Assembly (NCBI GenBank): GCA_902492275.1
Contig: CABUKW010000056.1
Location: 1-16,102 of the forward strand
Length of the DNA stretch: 16,102 nt
Source: an uncultured Peptococcaceae bacterium
GTDB taxonomy: Bacteria; Bacillota; Peptococcia; Peptococcales; Peptococcaceae
Direction: 5' to 3'
Part shown: positions 13,794 to 16,102 of the stretch, in pieces
Position numbering within the stretch: position 1 is the stretch's first letter
Layout of the letters: the number at the start of each line of letters is the position of its first letter
Program-made: the position numbers and the translations under genes
The notes under the pieces: generated by a model
The model's input: the letters and a program-made list of their open reading frames with translations, nothing else
Told to the model about the DNA's origin: nothing
Databases searched by the model: none

Positions 13794-14759
13794 TTGCATC
13801 AGTTTGAAGACAGAATAATTTTGCACGATATTGGACAAGCGCAGCAGATTGGTGGCTTGGCCGATGAGAATATTAGATTGATTGAAAAAAGGACAGGCGC
13901 CCGCATTGTAGCCCGCGGGCAAGAAATTTTGCTGGGCGGCTCTACGGGCAGTATTGCCGCTGCCCGTACAGTATTGGATTATCTTGTACAGCTCTCCAGC
14001 AAAAGAGCGTTGACGCCCAGTGATGTGCAATATGCTTTGACTTTTACGAATTCTGATGAAAACGAAAAAATTGCCGATTGCCTGGGCGAGGTCATTCATA
14101 CCACTCATCGCGGCAAACAAATCCGCGCCAAGACGATGGGACAGTACCGTTATGTGAAAGCAATTCAACAAAAAGATATTACCTTTGGTATCGGTCCCGC
14201 CGGGACTGGAAAAACTTATTTAGCAGTCGTGATGGCATTAAAGGCGCTGAAAAATAAGCAGGTGGAGCGGATTATTTTAACGCGGCCAGCAGTGGAAGCG
14301 GGAGAAAAGCTGGGCTTTCTGCCCGGCGATTTGCAGGATAAGGTGGACCCTTATTTACGGCCGCTGTATGATGGACTATACGATGTGTTAGGCATGGATA
14401 TGGCGCAAAAATATATGGAACGGCAAATTATTGAGATTGCACCGTTGGCTTATATGCGGGGACGAACCTTAGACGATGCTTTTATTATTTTAGATGAGGC
14501 GCAAAATACAACGCCGGAACAAATGAAAATGTTTTTGACGCGCATTGGGTTTGGCTCGAAAGCCGTTGTAACCGGCGATATTACACAGGTGGATTTGCCG
14601 AAGCACAGTCAGTCTGGATTATTGCGGGCGGAAGCAATTTTGTCTGGAATTGAGGAAATCAGTTTTCATCATTTAACGGCGCAGGACGTAGTGCGGCATC
14701 CAGTGGTAGCTCGTATTATCGCAGCCTATGATGCGGCAGAAAATGAGCGAAAGGATTAA
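13794..14759 (+). CDS. phoH: PhoH family ATPase
   Basis: A 321-aa PhoH-like P-loop ATPase, often encoded just upstream of the HD phosphohydrolase and ybeY. It is thought to act in RNA metabolism, but its precise reaction is not settled. An N-terminal KH-like segment (about 20-70, RTGARIVARGQEILLGG) precedes the ATPase core: Walker A GPAGTGKT at 134-141, TRPAVEAGEKLGFLPGDL at 163-180, Walker B IILDEAQN at 231-238, and VVTGDITQVDLP at 258-269. The start is TTG 13794, because AAGGAGG (13778-13784) ends 9 nt before it. A GTG at 13761 would put this binding site inside the gene. The next gene begins 4 nt after the stop, so the two are cotranscribed. Confidence 0.95.
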   Translation: MHQFEDRIILHDIGQAQQIGGLADENIRLIEKRTGARIVARGQEILLGGSTGSIAAARTVLDYLVQLSSKRALTPSDVQYALTFTNSDENEKIADCLGEVIHTTHRGKQIRAKTMGQYRYVKAIQQKDITFGIGPAGTGKTYLAVVMALKALKNKQVERIILTRPAVEAGEKLGFLPGDLQDKVDPYLRPLYDGLYDVLGMDMAQKYMERQIIEIAPLAYMRGRTLDDAFIILDEAQNTTPEQMKMFLTRIGFGSKAVVTGDITQVDLPKHSQSGLLRAEAILSGIEEISFHHLTAQDVVRHPVVARIIAAYDAAENERKD

Positions 14760-14763
14760 TAGT

Positions 14764-16102
14764 ATGGGCTTTTTGAAGCAAGCTTTTGAAAAAATTATGG
14801 CGACCTATTTTCAGGAACGAAAAAAACGGATGATGGCCTGGACGGGCTTGTTTTTTCTGATTTTCCTGTTGATTTTGTCTGTGCATTTTGTACCTGACCG
14901 TACTAGCTGGGAAGTGGGGAAAGTATCCGGCCAGGATGTACAGGCTGATAGATATCTGACCTTTGTGGATGAAGCGGGAACATTAGCTCGACAGCAGGAG
15001 GCACTGGAAAGTTTCCAGGATATATATAAAATTGATTTGGAGAAATTTAATAGCATTACCATAGCAGGAATTTCTGATGCTTTTGCCAAATTAGAAGAAA
15101 TTGCATCTGCGACGCAAAATGATGCCGATGCTACAACTGTGGACAAGATTGCCCGGCTTCACGATGTATTTGAGTTCACCTTAGGCCCCGATGAATGGGC
15201 TGCGTTGGCCAATTTATCAGAGGCGGATATTCAATGGCTTTATGAAAAAGGCGTGGACTATGCCATTAATGTTATGAGTAAAGGCGTGCCGCAGGAGGAT
15301 TTGGAAAGTGCTAGGGGGAAAATTATACAGTCCATCAATAATGATCAGTATATTACCGGTGCAGAGGAAAAATTTTTGCTGGCTGTCATCAATAAAGTAA
15401 CCTTTTATCCAACCTATGTGTTGGATGCGGAAACGACTGCAGAAAAAAAATCTGAGATTTTGGCTACTGTGGAGCCGGAGAAAATTGTGGTGCAAAAAGG
15501 CGAGCTGATTGTTCGCAAGGGTGAGATTTTGACAGAGCGGCAAAGCAGCATTCTTAACCAACTGGGATACAGTCAATCTGTATCGCCAGCTTTAGTTGTA
15601 TTGGGCTTAGGTATTTTGATTGCGATTTTGATGGTGATTGTGCGTGGCTTTCTGTTATATTTCACGCCAAAAGTGTACCATGAGGAAAAACAGATTGTAT
15701 TGCTGATGTTGTTGACGGCGGCGACTTTGCTATTGTATGATTTATTCTTGTCGCTGAGTTTAAGTCCAGTTGCAGAACGGGCGGAGCAAGTGGGCTATTT
15801 GTTGCCTGTCGCGATGGGGACCATGTTAATCACTATTTTGTTGGATGTACGGTTAGGCGTGCTGATTGATTTGGTTTTAGCCATTTTTGCAGGATTATAT
15901 ACAGAAAGTACAGCGTTTGCGGCTGTGGCGCTGATTGGCGGTTTGGTGGGCTGCTTTGGCGTTTCTGCCTTAGGACAGCGCTCGGATATTTCCCGGGCAG
16001 CGTTCAGCATCAGTATTATCAATGCCTGTGTTATTATTGCGTTGGGCATGATTGAAAGTCAATCGCCAGATGTGATTTGTTTTGGCGTATTGTTCGGCGT
16101 TT
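14764..16102 (+). CDS. pgpH: HD family phosphohydrolase, PgpH/YqfF-type (partial, 3' end beyond window)
   Basis: 446 codons are open to the right edge. This family (YqfF in Bacillus, PgpH in Listeria) degrades cyclic di-AMP at the membrane through a C-terminal cytoplasmic HD domain, which here would lie beyond the window. Visible parts are one N-terminal membrane helix (about 25-43, WTGLFFLIFLLILSVHFVP), an extracellular 7TMR-HDED domain (about 45-270, with KIVVQKGELIVRKGEILTER near its end), and the first several helices of the 7TM block from about residue 276 (SPALVVLGLGILIAILMVIV onward). ATG 14764 follows AAAGGA by 8 nt and lies 4 nt after phoH. The phoH neighbourhood supports the call. 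The catalytic HD motif cannot be checked here. Confidence 0.9.
   Translation, partial: MGFLKQAFEKIMATYFQERKKRMMAWTGLFFLIFLLILSVHFVPDRTSWEVGKVSGQDVQADRYLTFVDEAGTLARQQEALESFQDIYKIDLEKFNSITIAGISDAFAKLEEIASATQNDADATTVDKIARLHDVFEFTLGPDEWAALANLSEADIQWLYEKGVDYAINVMSKGVPQEDLESARGKIIQSINNDQYITGAEEKFLLAVINKVTFYPTYVLDAETTAEKKSEILATVEPEKIVVQKGELIVRKGEILTERQSSILNQLGYSQSVSPALVVLGLGILIAILMVIVRGFLLYFTPKVYHEEKQIVLLMLLTAATLLLYDLFLSLSLSPVAERAEQVGYLLPVAMGTMLITILLDVRLGVLIDLVLAIFAGLYTESTAFAAVALIGGLVGCFGVSALGQRSDISRAAFSISIINACVIIALGMIESQSPDVICFGVLFGV

Noticed and set aside
1..16102. CRISPR arrays, prophage, toxin-antitoxin or restriction genes
   Set aside because: No regularly spaced repeats and no such protein families were seen. 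The only repeats are the two IS ends and short operator-like motifs.

Overview
The window looks like the chromosome of a Bacillota (Firmicutes) bacterium. It carries RNase Y, the YqfC/YqfD sporulation-family pair, PhoH and a PgpH/YqfF-type HD phosphohydrolase, with strong AAGGAGG-type ribosome binding sites and sigma-A promoters (TTGACA, 17 bp, TATAAT-like). Moderate GC and the overall flavour would fit a gut Negativicute such as the Phascolarctobacterium/Acidaminococcus group, but that placement is a guess.

Layout. (1) 1-783 is mobile-element debris around a tRNA. The start of an IS481-type transposase runs off the left edge on the minus strand. A tRNA-Pro(CGG) with its own promoter, leader hairpin and terminator follows. 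A second IS end, carrying an internally deleted transposase remnant, lies to its right. The two IS ends share a 107-bp direct repeat with only 3 differences, although the transposase sequence next to it has diverged badly. (2) 812-1035 is a promoter-to-terminator unit with no convincing ORF. Its transcript folds into a long rod with a bubble, and I read it as a probable 6S RNA. (3) 1036-2810 is a structured stretch, then rny (RNase Y) and its terminator. (4) 2859-11126 is an accessory metabolic block: a LysR-type regulator divergent from two paralogous alkaline-phosphatase-superfamily hydrolases (668 and 690 aa), each paired with a transporter of a different class. Hydrolase 1 is followed by an MFS permease; an SLC13/ion-transporter-like permease is followed by hydrolase 2. 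(5) 11252-16102 is a housekeeping and envelope/sporulation-family block: a DUF421 (YetF-like) membrane protein, yqfC and yqfD (overlapping), phoH, and a partial pgpH/yqfF.

How it may work together. Both hydrolases lack a signal peptide and so should be cytosolic. That suggests the transporters bring in a phospho-, phosphono- or sulfo-ester that the enzymes cleave, possibly under control of the LysR regulator. The substrate cannot be read from the sequence. The most striking point is that hydrolase 2 keeps nearly every residue of the C-terminal region it shares with hydrolase 1, yet the short loop carrying the expected metal-binding histidine (G-M-H-G in hydrolase 1) has become G-Y-F-D. Both enzymes also carry a large extra region between the nucleophile threonine and the second metal site. 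This block is my best candidate for an undescribed system.
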